From DATHAP01 sp963762865 (GTDB lineage Bacteria; Actinomycetota; Actinomycetes; JACCUZ01), in NCBI GenBank assembly GCA_963762865.1, contig CAVXNC010000025.1:1-64000 (forward strand): a stretch of DNA of 64,000 nt. The letters are read 5' to 3'. Shown piece by piece: positions 16,584-26,214 of this stretch (its first letter is position 1; each line of letters begins with the position of its first letter). The translations under genes and the position numbers were made by a program. The notes below the pieces were generated by a model. It had not been told where the DNA came from and searched no databases. It saw only the letters and a list, made by a program, of their open reading frames with translations.

Positions 16584-17975
16584 TCAGCTGGCCGGCCAGG
16601 ACTCCTCGATGGCGTCGAGGGCGTCCTTGGTGCTCTTGCCGGTGATCCAGGCGGTCGACTCCTTCCAGAACGAGCCGGCGCCCACGGCGCCCGGCATCAG
16701 GTCCGATGCGTCGAAGCGGAAGGTCACCTCCGGGTCCTGGAAGATCTCGCCGGACAGCTGGTCGATCGGGCTGACCAGGTTGGCGACGTCGAGCCCGGTG
16801 TTGGCACTGACCCAGCCGCCCGCCGGGGTGGCCTTGGCCTTCTCGTTCGCCCAGGAATCGGACGCGAGGTAGGTCTGGAAGGCCTGCACCTCGGGACGGT
16901 CTTCGAACGCGGCCACGAACTCGCCGCCGCCGAGGACCGGCTTGCCCAGCGACTCGTCGATCGGCGGCAGGTAGAACGCGTAGACGTCGCCGTCCTCGCC
17001 GACCTCGGTGCCCTCAGGCCAGAAGTTGGCGTAGAAGCCGGCCATCCGGTACATCGCGCACTCGCCCTTGGCGACCGGCAGGCCACCGTCCTGGAAGGTC
17101 GTCGTCGCGATGCTCTTGACGTCTCCGATGCCGCCGTTGACGTAGTCCGGGTTCTTCAGGATGTCACCGACCCGGTCGAGCGCCGACACGACCTGCGGGT
17201 CGTTGAACGGGATCTCGTGGTTGGTCCACTGGTCGTAGACGTCTGCGCCCACCTCGCGCAGCATGACGTCCTCGAGCCAGTCCGTGACCGGCCAGCCGGT
17301 GGCCTCGCCGGACCCGATGCCGGCGCACCACGGCTTCATCTTCCCGGACTGCACGATCGTGTCGGACAGCGCGATCATCTCGTCCCAGGTCTGCGGGACC
17401 TCCCAGCCGTTGTCCGCGAACACGCCGGGGCTGTACCAGACGAAGGACTTCACGTTGGCACCGAGCGGCGCGGCGTAGAACTTGCCGTCGACGGTGCCGT
17501 AGCCCTTCCAGTCCTCGCCCCACCACTTGTCCACGTTGGCGGCCACGCTGTCGGGCGCCTCGAGCACCTTGCCGGTGTCGTTGACCAGGGTCTTGAGCAG
17601 GCCGGGCTGCGGCAGGTAGGCGACGTCCGGCGGGTTGCCGGAGCGGACCCGGACCACCAGCTGCGCCTCGAACTCCTTCGAGCCCTCGTACTTGATGGTG
17701 GCTCCAGTGCACTCCTCGAACAGCTTGTAGGAGTTCTTCTGGGTCACGTCCTCGGGGGCCACGATCGAGGTGTACACGGACACCGTCTTGCCGGTCAGGT
17801 CACCCCACTCGGTCATCCCCGCGCACTCGGCCTTGCCCTTGCCCGGAGCGTCCCCTCCGGCCGTGTCGCCCCCACCGTCGCCGCCGTCGTCGCCACCACA
17901 CGCAGCGAGGACGAGGCTCGCGCTAAGAACGCAGGCGAACGCGGCCAGACCGCGCCGTGCCTTCGTTGATCCCAT
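16584..17975 (-). CDS. Extracellular sugar-binding lipoprotein of ABC transporter (AglE-like)
   Basis: A lipid-anchored receptor that delivers sugar to the permeases. The signal peptide ends in lipobox LAAC (Cys26), followed by a Gly/Asp-rich tether. The body has the family-1 solute-binding pattern: GKTVSVYTSIVAPED, YEGSKEFEAQLVVRVRSGNPPDVAYLPQPG and WYSPGVFADNGWEVPQTWDEM. At about 463 aa it is longer than MalE, matching AglE-type alpha-glucoside receptors. ATG 17975 is chosen over GTG 17981 because GGGAG then sits eight bases upstream. It is the first gene of the minus-strand operon, divergent from the ATPase gene, with a LacI-type operator between them. Confidence 0.87.
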   Translation of the reverse strand: MGSTKARRGLAAFACVLSASLVLAACGGDDGGDGGGDTAGGDAPGKGKAECAGMTEWGDLTGKTVSVYTSIVAPEDVTQKNSYKLFEECTGATIKYEGSKEFEAQLVVRVRSGNPPDVAYLPQPGLLKTLVNDTGKVLEAPDSVAANVDKWWGEDWKGYGTVDGKFYAAPLGANVKSFVWYSPGVFADNGWEVPQTWDEMIALSDTIVQSGKMKPWCAGIGSGEATGWPVTDWLEDVMLREVGADVYDQWTNHEIPFNDPQVVSALDRVGDILKNPDYVNGGIGDVKSIATTTFQDGGLPVAKGECAMYRMAGFYANFWPEGTEVGEDGDVYAFYLPPIDESLGKPVLGGGEFVAAFEDRPEVQAFQTYLASDSWANEKAKATPAGGWVSANTGLDVANLVSPIDQLSGEIFQDPEVTFRFDASDLMPGAVGAGSFWKESTAWITGKSTKDALDAIEESWPAS

Positions 17976-18060
17976 GCGCACTGCTCCCTCTGCTCGGTCC
18001 CTGACCGGTCCGGGGGCCGCTCGAGAGGTCGAGGGCCGCCCGCGTCCCGGGTAACCCGAT

Positions 18061-18072
18061 GTAAACGTTTAC
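18061..18072. promoter_or_regulatory. LacI-type operator in the divergent aglE/ATPase intergenic region
   Basis: GTAAACGTTTAC is a perfect 12-bp palindrome with the central CG step typical of LacI/PurR-family operators. It lies 86 bp upstream of the binding-protein start and 223 bp upstream of the ATPase gene, within the 319-bp gap 17976-18294. The LacI-family gene in the same operon (13522-14538) is the obvious candidate. No second copy of the palindrome was seen in the gap. Confidence 0.75.
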
Positions 18073-18294
18073 GCAACCGCGGGGCAACAGGTGACGCGGT
18101 AACGATCAGGTAACGACACCATCCGGGACCGGTCCGTCGTCAACGGGTGGGAAGAAGACCGGTCACCCATGGACGACCACGTCACGTCACCGTTACGGTT
18201 CGCAGCGCATGCTGTCCCGGCGCGGTCGCGACGGGACCGACCCTCTCACTCGGATCGTCCGGCACGTTCCTGCCGGTGAAGGGAGCGCCATCTC

Positions 18295-19383
<1,089 letters not shown>

Positions 19384-19473
19384 TCCCACCCGCACCGCAG
19401 CTGTCAGGCCCTCGTCCCGTGGACGGGGGCCTGACTGGTCTTCGGGATGCAAAAGGTCGGGCACCATGGCGGC

Positions 19474-20736
19474 ATGGCCCTGCAGCTGCTGGCGGTTCCC
19501 AGTGACCCGGCGCTGCTCGACCTGCCGTGGAACCTGCCGCTCGAGGACTGGCCGGAGGACCAGCTCGTCGTCCTCCCCCGCGGCATCTCCCGCCACGTCG
19601 TGCGCTTCGTCCGGCTCGGCGGGAGCGTGTACGCCGTCAAGGAGGTGGGCGAGCAGATCGCGCTGCGGGAGTACGGCCTCCTGCGCCAGCTGGAGCGCCG
19701 CGACCTGCCCGCCGTCGAGGCAGTGGGCGTGCTCTCCGGCCGGGTCGACGACGACGGCGAGCCGCTCGACTCGGCGCTGATCACCCGGCACCTGCAGTTC
19801 TCGCTGCCCTATCGCGCGCTCTTCTCCTCGACGTTGCGCCCGGACACCGCCGGCCGGTTGCTGGACGCGCTCGCAGCCCTGCTGGTGCGGATGCACACGG
19901 CGGGCTTCTACTGGGGCGACTGCTCCCTGTCCAACACCCTGTTCCGGCGCGACGCGGGCGCCTTCGCGGCGTACCTCGTGGACGCGGAGACCGGTGAGCT
20001 GCACGGGACGCTGTCCCGGGGCCAGCGCGACTACGACCTCGACCTGGCGCGCACCAACATCGCCGGGGAGCTCCTCGACCTCGAGGCCGGCGGGCTGCTG
20101 CACGAGAGCATCGACGCGGTCGAGACCTCCGACCAGGTCGTCCAGCGCTACACCTCCCTGTGGAGCGAGCTGCTCGGGTCGGAGACGTTCGACACCGGCG
20201 AGCGCTTCCGCATCGACCAGCGGATCCGCCGGCTCAACGACCTCGGCTTCGACGTCGCCGAGCTCAACATCGTCACCGATATCGACGGGCGAACCGTGCA
20301 GCTCGAGCCGAAGGTCGTCGACGCGGGTCACCACAGCCGCCGGCTGCTGCGGCTCACCGGGCTCGACGTCGAGGAGAACCAGGCCCGCCGGCTGCTGAAC
20401 GACCTCGATGCCTACCGCGCGGCCAATGACGTGCAGAACGAGGACGAGGAGGTCGTCGCGCACCGCTGGGTCACCGAGTCGTTCGAGCCGGTGGTGAAGG
20501 CGGTCCCGAAGGAGCTGCGCGGCAAGCTCGAGCCGGCCGAGATCTTCCACGAGGTGCTCGAGCACCGGTGGTTCCTCTCCGAGCGCGCCGGACGCGACGT
20601 CGGGCTGATGCCGGCGGCCCAGTCGTACGTCGCGGAGGTGCTCAGCGAGAAGCCCGACGAGGAGGCCGTGCTCGGCTCGCGGATCGGCAGCCCGACCCAG
20701 GAGATGGCGCCGTACAGCGACGACCCGGACGACTAG
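19474..20736 (+). CDS. DUF4032 protein with a kinase-like (Kdo/WaaP) fold
   Basis: The product MALQLLAVPSDPALLDLPWN... has a kinase-like N-terminal part: a glycine-poor nucleotide loop, YAVKEVGEQIALREYGLLRQL with the invariant-type Lys and Glu, and HTAGFYWGDCSLSNTLFR resembling the catalytic loop (D in place of HxD). DAETGEL follows as the metal-binding segment. The C-terminal half, about 200 residues, is the DUF4032 region. An upstream ATG at 19447 is in frame but has no ribosome-binding site; ATG 19474 fits the usual N-terminus better. The phosphoryl acceptor is unknown. It is separated from its convergent neighbour rlmB by a long hairpin. Confidence 0.75.
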   Translation: MALQLLAVPSDPALLDLPWNLPLEDWPEDQLVVLPRGISRHVVRFVRLGGSVYAVKEVGEQIALREYGLLRQLERRDLPAVEAVGVLSGRVDDDGEPLDSALITRHLQFSLPYRALFSSTLRPDTAGRLLDALAALLVRMHTAGFYWGDCSLSNTLFRRDAGAFAAYLVDAETGELHGTLSRGQRDYDLDLARTNIAGELLDLEAGGLLHESIDAVETSDQVVQRYTSLWSELLGSETFDTGERFRIDQRIRRLNDLGFDVAELNIVTDIDGRTVQLEPKVVDAGHHSRRLLRLTGLDVEENQARRLLNDLDAYRAANDVQNEDEEVVAHRWVTESFEPVVKAVPKELRGKLEPAEIFHEVLEHRWFLSERAGRDVGLMPAAQSYVAEVLSEKPDEEAVLGSRIGSPTQEMAPYSDDPDD

Positions 20737-20745
20737 CGGTACAGC

Positions 20746-20807
20746 GTCGAGCGGCGCGTTGCGGCTGCCGGCAATCGGTTGCCGTACGCCGCAACGCGCC
20801 ACTCGAC
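20746..20807. terminator. Long nested hairpin between convergent genes
   Basis: Arms of 20 bp (20746-20765 and 20788-20807) match at 19 of 20 positions. The loop contains a second 6-bp stem CGGCAA/TTGCCG (20769-20774 with 20779-20784). It lies between the DUF4032 stop at 20736 and the rlmB stop at 20832 and probably ends transcription from both sides. Confidence 0.7.
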
Positions 20808-20831
20808 GGAGGCGGGACGCGGCCGACCGGG

Positions 20832-21806
20832 TCAGGAGCGGTGACGCGCCACTTCGTAGAGCGCGATGCCGGCCGCGACCGACGCGTTCAGCGACTCGGC
20901 TGCAGAGCCGATCGGGATACCGGCCACCACGTCACAGGTCTCGCGCACCAGCCGCGACAGCCCCTTGCCCTCGGACCCGACGACCAGCACGACGGCGTCG
21001 CCCAGCAGGTCGACCTGCGAGATCTCGGTGTCGGAGTCCCCGGCCAGCCCGACCACCGTGCAGCCGGCCTTCTGGTACGCCTCGAGCGCGCGCGTCAGGT
21101 TGGTCGCTCGCGCGACCGGCACCCGGGCTGCCGCCCCCGCTGAGACCTTCCAGGCCGTCGCGGTCACGCCGGCCGCACGACGCGACGGCACGACCACGCC
21201 GTGCGCACCGAAGGCCGCGGCCGACCGCAGCACCGCGCCGAGGTTGCGCGGGTCGGTCACGCCGTCGAGCGCCACCAGCAGCGCCGGCGCGCCTGCCTCG
21301 TCGGCGGCGGCCAGCAGGTCGTCGGGGTGCGCGTAGTCGTAGGCCGGCACCTGCAGGACCAGCCCCTGGTGCGGCGACCCGCCGGAGATCCGGTCGAGCT
21401 CGGTCCGGCTGGCCTCCATCAACGGGATGCCGCGCTTCGCCGCCAGCTTCAGCGACTCCCGCACCCGGTCGTCGCTCTCGACCCGCTCGGCGACGTACAG
21501 CGCTGTCGCGGGCACCGACGCCCGCAGGGCCTCGACCACCGGGTTGCGGCCTGCGACCCACTCCGGCCCGCCCTCACGGCTACGGGCGGAGGCCGGCGCG
21601 CGACCGCCTGACCGAGCCGGCCCGCCCGACCGCTTGGCCGCAGACCTGGCGCGACGGTGCGCCGGGTGGCTCGGTCGCTCGGTGGCCTTCGGGGTCGGGC
21701 CCCTGCCCTCGAGACCGCGGCGGCGCTGGCCCCCCGACCCGACGGTCTGGCCCTTCTTCGATCCCGGGCTGCGCTTCGCGCCACGTCGCTCGCTGTTGCC
21801 GGCCAT
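20832..21806 (-). CDS. rlmB: 23S rRNA 2'-O-methyltransferase, TrmH/RlmB (SpoU) family
   Basis: Transfers a methyl group from SAM to a ribose 2'-OH in 23S rRNA; the RlmB target in other bacteria is G2251. After a basic, low-complexity N-terminus comes the RNA-binding domain (WVAGRNPVVEALRA). The trefoil-knot catalytic domain has DGVTDPRNLGAVLRSAAAFGAHGVV (motif 1), VVGSEGKGLS (motif 2) and IPIGSAAESLNASVAAGIALYE (motif 3). The long basic tail at the start is typical of actinobacterial members. ATG 21806 overlaps the cysS stop (TGATG), marking translational coupling. Confidence 0.88.
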   Translation of the reverse strand: MAGNSERRGAKRSPGSKKGQTVGSGGQRRRGLEGRGPTPKATERPSHPAHRRARSAAKRSGGPARSGGRAPASARSREGGPEWVAGRNPVVEALRASVPATALYVAERVESDDRVRESLKLAAKRGIPLMEASRTELDRISGGSPHQGLVLQVPAYDYAHPDDLLAAADEAGAPALLVALDGVTDPRNLGAVLRSAAAFGAHGVVVPSRRAAGVTATAWKVSAGAAARVPVARATNLTRALEAYQKAGCTVVGLAGDSDTEISQVDLLGDAVVLVVGSEGKGLSRLVRETCDVVAGIPIGSAAESLNASVAAGIALYEVARHRS

Positions 21807-23224
21807 CAGGTGGTCCCCTCGGTGAGGGACCACGTCGGCCCGCTCGGTGTGTCCTCGACCGTGATCCCGGCCTCGGCGAGTGCGTCGCGGATCCGGTCGG
21901 ACGTCGCGTAGTCCTTGCGCGCGCGGGCCTCGGTGCGCTCCGCGAGCGTCACGGCCACCAGCCGGTCCACCACGGTGTGCAGGTCACCCTCGCCGCCCGA
22001 CCCGGCCCAGTGCTCCGACAGCGGGTCGAGCCCGAGGACGTCGAGCATCGAGCGTACGGAGCCCAGCGCCCCGGCCAGCGCGCCTGACGGGCCGTCGGCC
22101 AGCAGCTTGTTGCCCTCGCGCAGCACGCCCTGCAGAGCGGCCAGCGCCGCAGGGACCGCCAGGTCGTCGTCCATCGCCTCGGCGAACTCCGCGCAGGTCA
22201 CGTCGCCGACCGACGAGCCACCCATCACCCGGTCGGCACGCAGCACGAAGTTCTCGATGCGTTGGTACGCCGCCGCGTGCTCCGTCAGCGCCTCGTCGGA
22301 GTACTCCACGATCGATCGGTAGTGCGACGCGACCAGGTAGTAGCGCAGCTCGACCGGCCGGACGCGCTTGATCACCTCGGAGACGAGCAGCGTGTTGCCC
22401 ACCGACTTGCTCATCTTGGAGCCGCCGAGGTTGAGCATCGCGTTGTGCATCCACCACCGGGCGAACGGCCGGCCGGCCGCGGTCGACTGGGCCAGCTCGT
22501 TCTCGTGGTGCGGGAAGCGCAGGTCGAGCCCGCCGCCGTGGATGTCGAACTCCGGCCCGAGGTACTTGCCGACCATCGCCGAGCACTCGAGGTGCCAGCC
22601 GGGGCGGCCGCGACCGTAGGGCGTGGGCCACGAGGCGGTCAGCGGCTCACCCTGCTTGTGGCCCTTCCACAGCGCGAAGTCGCGCGGGTCCCGCTTGCCG
22701 CGCGGGTCGGCGTCGACGGCGGCCTCCATGTCGTCGATGCGCTGGTTGGACAGCCGGCCGTACTCCGGCCAGGACCGCACGTCGAAGTAGACGTCGCCCG
22801 ACCCGTCGGCCGCCGGGTAGGCGTGCCCCTTCTCGACGAGGTCCTGCATCAGCTCGACCATCTCCGGCACGTGGCCGGTCGCCCGCGGCTCGTAGGTCGG
22901 CGGCGCGCAGCCGAGGACGTCGTAGGCCGCGTGCAGCGCGCGCTCGTTGGCGTAGGCCAGCGCCCACCAGGGGACCCCAGCCTCGTCGGCCTTGACCAGG
23001 ATCTTGTCGTCGATGTCGGTGACGTTGGCGACCACCGTCACCTGGTAGCCGGAGCGCTCCATCCACCGGCGCAGGACGTCGAAGACGACCTCCTTGCGGA
23101 TGTGCCCGATGTGCGGCGCGCCCTGGACGGTGAGGCCGCAGTGGTAGATGCCGGCCTGGCCCTCGACGAGCGGGACGAAGTCGCGGACCTCGCGGGTCGC
23201 GGTGTCATACAGGCGAAGCGTCAC
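21806..23224 (-). CDS. cysS: Cysteinyl-tRNA synthetase
   Basis: Charges tRNA-Cys with cysteine in the cytoplasm. The HIGH motif appears as APHIGHIRKE near residue 36 and the KMSKS motif as GGSKMSKSVGN near residue 268. Zinc-binding residues include Cys28 in the GIYHCGL segment. The C-terminal anticodon-binding part has ARKDYATSDRIRDALAEAGITV. At 472 aa with a full C-terminal domain this is CysS rather than the shorter mycothiol ligase MshC. It lies 9 bp after ispF in a conserved actinobacterial run carD-ispD-ispF-cysS-rlmB. Confidence 0.94.
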   Translation of the reverse strand: MTLRLYDTATREVRDFVPLVEGQAGIYHCGLTVQGAPHIGHIRKEVVFDVLRRWMERSGYQVTVVANVTDIDDKILVKADEAGVPWWALAYANERALHAAYDVLGCAPPTYEPRATGHVPEMVELMQDLVEKGHAYPAADGSGDVYFDVRSWPEYGRLSNQRIDDMEAAVDADPRGKRDPRDFALWKGHKQGEPLTASWPTPYGRGRPGWHLECSAMVGKYLGPEFDIHGGGLDLRFPHHENELAQSTAAGRPFARWWMHNAMLNLGGSKMSKSVGNTLLVSEVIKRVRPVELRYYLVASHYRSIVEYSDEALTEHAAAYQRIENFVLRADRVMGGSSVGDVTCAEFAEAMDDDLAVPAALAALQGVLREGNKLLADGPSGALAGALGSVRSMLDVLGLDPLSEHWAGSGGEGDLHTVVDRLVAVTLAERTEARARKDYATSDRIRDALAEAGITVEDTPSGPTWSLTEGTT

Positions 23225-23233
23225 CGGGCAAGG

Positions 23234-23719
23234 CTAACGGTCCGTGCGTACCACCAACGCCGTCGCGATCGCGGCGACGCCCTCTCCGCGTCCGGTCAGC
23301 CCGAGCCCCTCGGTCGTCGAGGCGCTCACCGACACCGGGGCGCCGACAGCCTCCGACAGCACCCGCTGCGCCTCGTCGCGCCGCGGCCCGATCCGCGGCC
23401 GGTCACCGATGACCTGCACCGCCACGTTGCCGATCTCGAAGCCGGCCTCGCGGACCCGCCGGGCGGCCTCGGCGAGCATCACCGGTCCGGCCGCCCCGGC
23501 CCACTCCGGCTCGTCGGTGCCGAACTGCGAACCGAGGTCGCCCAGCGAGGCGGCCGACAGCAGCGCGTCGCAGGCCGCGTGCGCGGCCGCGTCACCGTCG
23601 GAGTGCCCGGCGCAGCCGGCCGGCTCGTCGGGGAAGTGCAGGCCGGCCATGTGCATCGGGCGCCCGGCCTCGAGCGGGTGCACGTCGACGCCGAGCCCGA
23701 CCAGCGGGAGGCCGGCCAT
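23234..23719 (-). CDS. ispF: 2-C-methyl-D-erythritol 2,4-cyclodiphosphate synthase
   Basis: Closes CDP-ME-2-phosphate into MEcPP in the non-mevalonate isoprenoid pathway. The metal site is seen as GVDVHPLE (Asp12 and His14) and the active-site loop as AGHSDGDAAAHAACDALL. Near the end TTEGLGLTGRGEGVAA is the CDP-binding signature. The length of 161 aa is normal for a trimeric IspF. ATG 23719 overlaps the ispD stop as TGATG. Confidence 0.93.
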   Translation of the reverse strand: MAGLPLVGLGVDVHPLEAGRPMHMAGLHFPDEPAGCAGHSDGDAAAHAACDALLSAASLGDLGSQFGTDEPEWAGAAGPVMLAEAARRVREAGFEIGNVAVQVIGDRPRIGPRRDEAQRVLSEAVGAPVSVSASTTEGLGLTGRGEGVAAIATALVVRTDR

Positions 23720-24447
23720 CACGCGCCGCCCCTCGACGACAGCACGACCTCCGCCAGCAGCAGGTCGACCGGTCGGGTCACCTTGAACGCCTCCTCGTGC
23801 CCGGGCACCACGTGCACGTCGATGCCGAGGCGCTCCACCATGCCGGCGTCGTCGGTCACCTCGACCGCGCCGCCCGACCGGTGCTCCCGGTGCGCGCGCT
23901 CGAGCACCTCGCGGCGGAATCCCTGCGGTGTCTGCACCGCCCGCAGCGCGCGGCGGTCGAGCGTGGCGACCACCCGGTCACCGTCGACCTCCTTGAGGGT
24001 GTCCACGACCGCCAGCGCCGGCACGACAGCTTGCGCACCCGCGGCGACGGCCGCGGCCACCGCGTCAGCGAGACCGCTCGGTGCGAGCGGTCGTGCGGCG
24101 TCGTGCACCAGCACGACGTCCAGCCCCGGCGGTACGGCGCCAAGGGCGGCTCGCACCGACGCCGGGCGGTCCGCCCCGCCCGCGACGACGTCCAGCCCGG
24201 CTCCCTCGTGCTCGTCGGCAAGCAGGTCCCGCGTCCGGTCGACGGCATCCACCGGTGCCGCGACGACGACATGGGCCACGCTGCTCGCAGCGGCCAGCGC
24301 CCGCACCGCGTGGACCAGCATCGGCACCCCGCCCACCGACCGGAAGGCCTTCGGGTCGCCCGGGCCGAGCCGCTCGCCGCGACCGGCTGCGACGACGAGC
24401 GCGGCGGCCCGGGCACCGGCCGTTGCGTCGTCGCCGGCGGCGTTCAC
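23719..24447 (-). CDS. ispD: 2-C-methyl-D-erythritol 4-phosphate cytidylyltransferase
   Basis: Couples MEP with CTP in isoprenoid synthesis. The nucleotide-binding loop is AALVVAAGRGERLGPGDPKAF, and VLVHDAARPLAP is the substrate-binding segment. Near the C-terminus are VQTPQGFRREVL and VTDDAGMVERLG. The length is 242 aa. The GTG start overlaps the PIN/TRAM gene stop by 4 bp (GTGA), and its stop overlaps ispF, so the three genes are translationally coupled. Confidence 0.93.
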   Translation of the reverse strand: MNAAGDDATAGARAAALVVAAGRGERLGPGDPKAFRSVGGVPMLVHAVRALAAASSVAHVVVAAPVDAVDRTRDLLADEHEGAGLDVVAGGADRPASVRAALGAVPPGLDVVLVHDAARPLAPSGLADAVAAAVAAGAQAVVPALAVVDTLKEVDGDRVVATLDRRALRAVQTPQGFRREVLERAHREHRSGGAVEVTDDAGMVERLGIDVHVVPGHEEAFKVTRPVDLLLAEVVLSSRGGA

Positions 24448-25541
24448 GCCTCGATCTCGGAGCTCGGCCGGGCGAAGACCATCCGGCCGTTCGCGGTGGT
24501 CAGCACGCTCGTGACGCGCACCGACAGCTCGTGGCCGACCGAGGAGCGGGCGTGCTCGACCACCACCATCGTCCCGTCGTCGAGGTAGCCCACCGCCTGG
24601 CCCGACTCCTTCCCCGGCTTGCTGAGCAGGACACTGACCTCGTCACCTGCACCGACTGGTGGCCGGAGGGCGAGCGCCAGTGCGTGCAGGTTGAGGACCC
24701 GGACGCCGGCGAGGGCGGCGGCCCGCGCCAGGTTGGTGTCCAGGGTGAGCAGCGCGGCCGGCCGGTCGAGGCAGATCCGCACCAGCTTGGCGTCGACCTC
24801 GGGGACCCCCGGGACCTCCTCGTCGAGCACCTCGACGTCGATCCCGGGCTCGCGGCGCAGCACGTCGAGCACCTCGAGACCCCGGCGGCCCTTGGCGCGC
24901 CGCGCGTCGTCACCGGCGTCCGCCAGCCCCTGCAGCTCGGCGAGCACCGGGCTCGGCACCAGCATGCGACCGTGCAGGAAGCCGGCCCTGGCGACGTCGA
25001 CGATCCGGCCGTCGATGGCGACCGACGTGTCCAGGACGCGAGGCATCGCAGCGGCGGCCACCCGCCGCTCCCCCATGCCGACCTGCGCACCGAACATCTG
25101 CAGCACCGACTCCCGCTTGCTGGTCCCCAGCCGGAAACCGAGCAGGCCCACCGCCACCAGGACGAAGGCGAACAGCGGGAAGGTCAGCACCGGCTTGTTG
25201 AGCAGGAAGATCGGCCAGGTGACGCCGGCGGCCACCAGGACGCCGATCACGGCGCCCACCACGCCGGCCACGATCTGCTCGGCGGGGGTCTCGCGCAGGC
25301 CGACCTCGGCCGACCGCACCGCCGTGACGGTCCCGCGACCCATCACACCACCCAGCACGTAGCCGAGGGCGGACCCCAGGATCACGCCGACACCGAGGAT
25401 GCTGAAGGCCCCGAGGACCGGCTCACCGCCGTCGTCGAGCGCGTCCGCGACGTAGTAGCCGAGCCCCGCGAAGAAGACGACGACGCAGAGTCGGAGCAGC
25501 TCGACCACCGCATTCGGGACGCGGGCGAGCCGGGGCGCCAT
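24444..25541 (-). CDS. Membrane PIN-TRAM domain protein (YacL-like putative nuclease)
   Basis: Four membrane helices fill residues 1-140 (for example VVFFAGLGYYVADAL and FPLFAFVLVAVGLLGF). A PIN nuclease domain follows (VLDTSVAIDGRIVDV; AELQGLAD; VPEVDAKLV; ALLTLDTNLARAA) with the acidic residues that bind Mg2+. The last 60 residues form a TRAM RNA-binding domain. Proteins of this type neighbour carD and ispD across Actinobacteria and Bacilli. ATG 25541 is chosen over the overlapping GTG 25544. The RNA target is unknown. Confidence 0.85.
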   Translation of the reverse strand: MAPRLARVPNAVVELLRLCVVVFFAGLGYYVADALDDGGEPVLGAFSILGVGVILGSALGYVLGGVMGRGTVTAVRSAEVGLRETPAEQIVAGVVGAVIGVLVAAGVTWPIFLLNKPVLTFPLFAFVLVAVGLLGFRLGTSKRESVLQMFGAQVGMGERRVAAAAMPRVLDTSVAIDGRIVDVARAGFLHGRMLVPSPVLAELQGLADAGDDARRAKGRRGLEVLDVLRREPGIDVEVLDEEVPGVPEVDAKLVRICLDRPAALLTLDTNLARAAALAGVRVLNLHALALALRPPVGAGDEVSVLLSKPGKESGQAVGYLDDGTMVVVEHARSSVGHELSVRVTSVLTTANGRMVFARPSSEIEA

Positions 25542-25580
25542 CACGGCGCCGACCTTAGCCAGTCGGCCCCGGGACGACTC

Positions 25581-25609
25581 GCGCCGCCGCCCAGCAGGGG
25601 CGGCGGCGC
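25581..25609 (-). terminator. Terminator hairpin after carD
   Basis: GCGCCGCCGCCC (25581-25592) pairs over 12 bp with GGGCGGCGGCGC (25598-25609). It lies just past the carD stop (25641) and before the next gene start, so carD probably has its own transcript with some read-through. Confidence 0.65.
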
Positions 25610-25640
25610 GGAGGTCGTACGAGTCGTGACGTGCGGTGCT

Positions 25641-26123
25641 CTAGGACGCGAGGACCTCGTCGAGGATGGCCTCGGCCTTGTCCTCGTTGGTGTGCTCGGC
25701 GAGCGCGAGCTCGCTGACCAGGATCTGGCGAGCCTTGGCGAGCATGCGCTTCTCGCCGGCCGACAGGCCGCGGTCCTTGTCGCGGCGCCAGAGGTCACGG
25801 ACGACCTCGGCCACCTTGATCACGTCGCCGGAGGCCAGCTTCTCGAGGTTGGCCTTGTAGCGCCGCGACCAGTTGGTGGGCTCCTCGGTGTGCGGCAGGC
25901 GCAGCACCTCGAAGACCTTGTCCAGACCCTCCTGGCCGACGACGTCGCGGACGCCGACCAGGTCGCAGTTCTCGGCCGGAACCCGGACTGTCAGATCCCC
26001 CTGGGCAACCTTGAGGACCAGGTAGAGCTTGTCCTCGCCCTTGATCGTGCGTGTCTCGATGGACTCGATGAGTGCAGCCCCGTGGTGGGGATATACAACC
26101 GTCTCGCCGACCTTGAACGTCAT
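25641..26123 (-). CDS. carD: CarD-family RNA polymerase-binding regulator
   Basis: Binds the beta subunit of RNA polymerase and stabilises open promoters, notably at rRNA genes. The N-terminal Tudor-like domain starts MTFKVGETVVYPHHGAALIE and continues with YLVLKVAQGDLTVRVPAENCDLVGVR. The helical C-terminal half contains NWSRRYKANLEKLASGD with the Trp that wedges into promoter DNA, then EVVRDLWRRDKDRGLSAGEKRML. The length of 160 aa is standard. It heads the conserved isoprenoid/cysS run. Confidence 0.95.
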   Translation of the reverse strand: MTFKVGETVVYPHHGAALIESIETRTIKGEDKLYLVLKVAQGDLTVRVPAENCDLVGVRDVVGQEGLDKVFEVLRLPHTEEPTNWSRRYKANLEKLASGDVIKVAEVVRDLWRRDKDRGLSAGEKRMLAKARQILVSELALAEHTNEDKAEAILDEVLAS

Positions 26124-26150
26124 ATGTGTCAGACCCCTTTCGCGACCCCC

Positions 26151-26156
26151 AGAATA
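26151..26156 (-). promoter_or_regulatory. Probable -10 element of the carD promoter
   Basis: The minus strand reads GATATTCTGG 28 bp upstream of the carD start, giving TATTCT as the -10 hexamer. It is an AT-rich island in very GC-rich DNA. No convincing -35 was found. AAAGGGG upstream of the ATG is the ribosome-binding site. Confidence 0.4.
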
Positions 26157-26214
26157 TCACGGTGACGGAGATCACTTGCCCGGATGATCGCAACGTTTGC
26201 GCAGGTCAGAGGGC

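Noticed and set aside
15390..17969. Very long plus-strand open frame (about 860 codons) opposite the sugar transporter genes
   Set aside because: Its translation is Arg/Gly/Asp-rich without domains and lies antisense to clear permease and binding-protein genes; it is a GC-bias shadow.
21806..23224. MshC (mycothiol ligase) instead of CysS
   Set aside because: The length of 472 aa with a complete C-terminal anticodon domain, and the ispF/rlmB neighbourhood, fit CysS.
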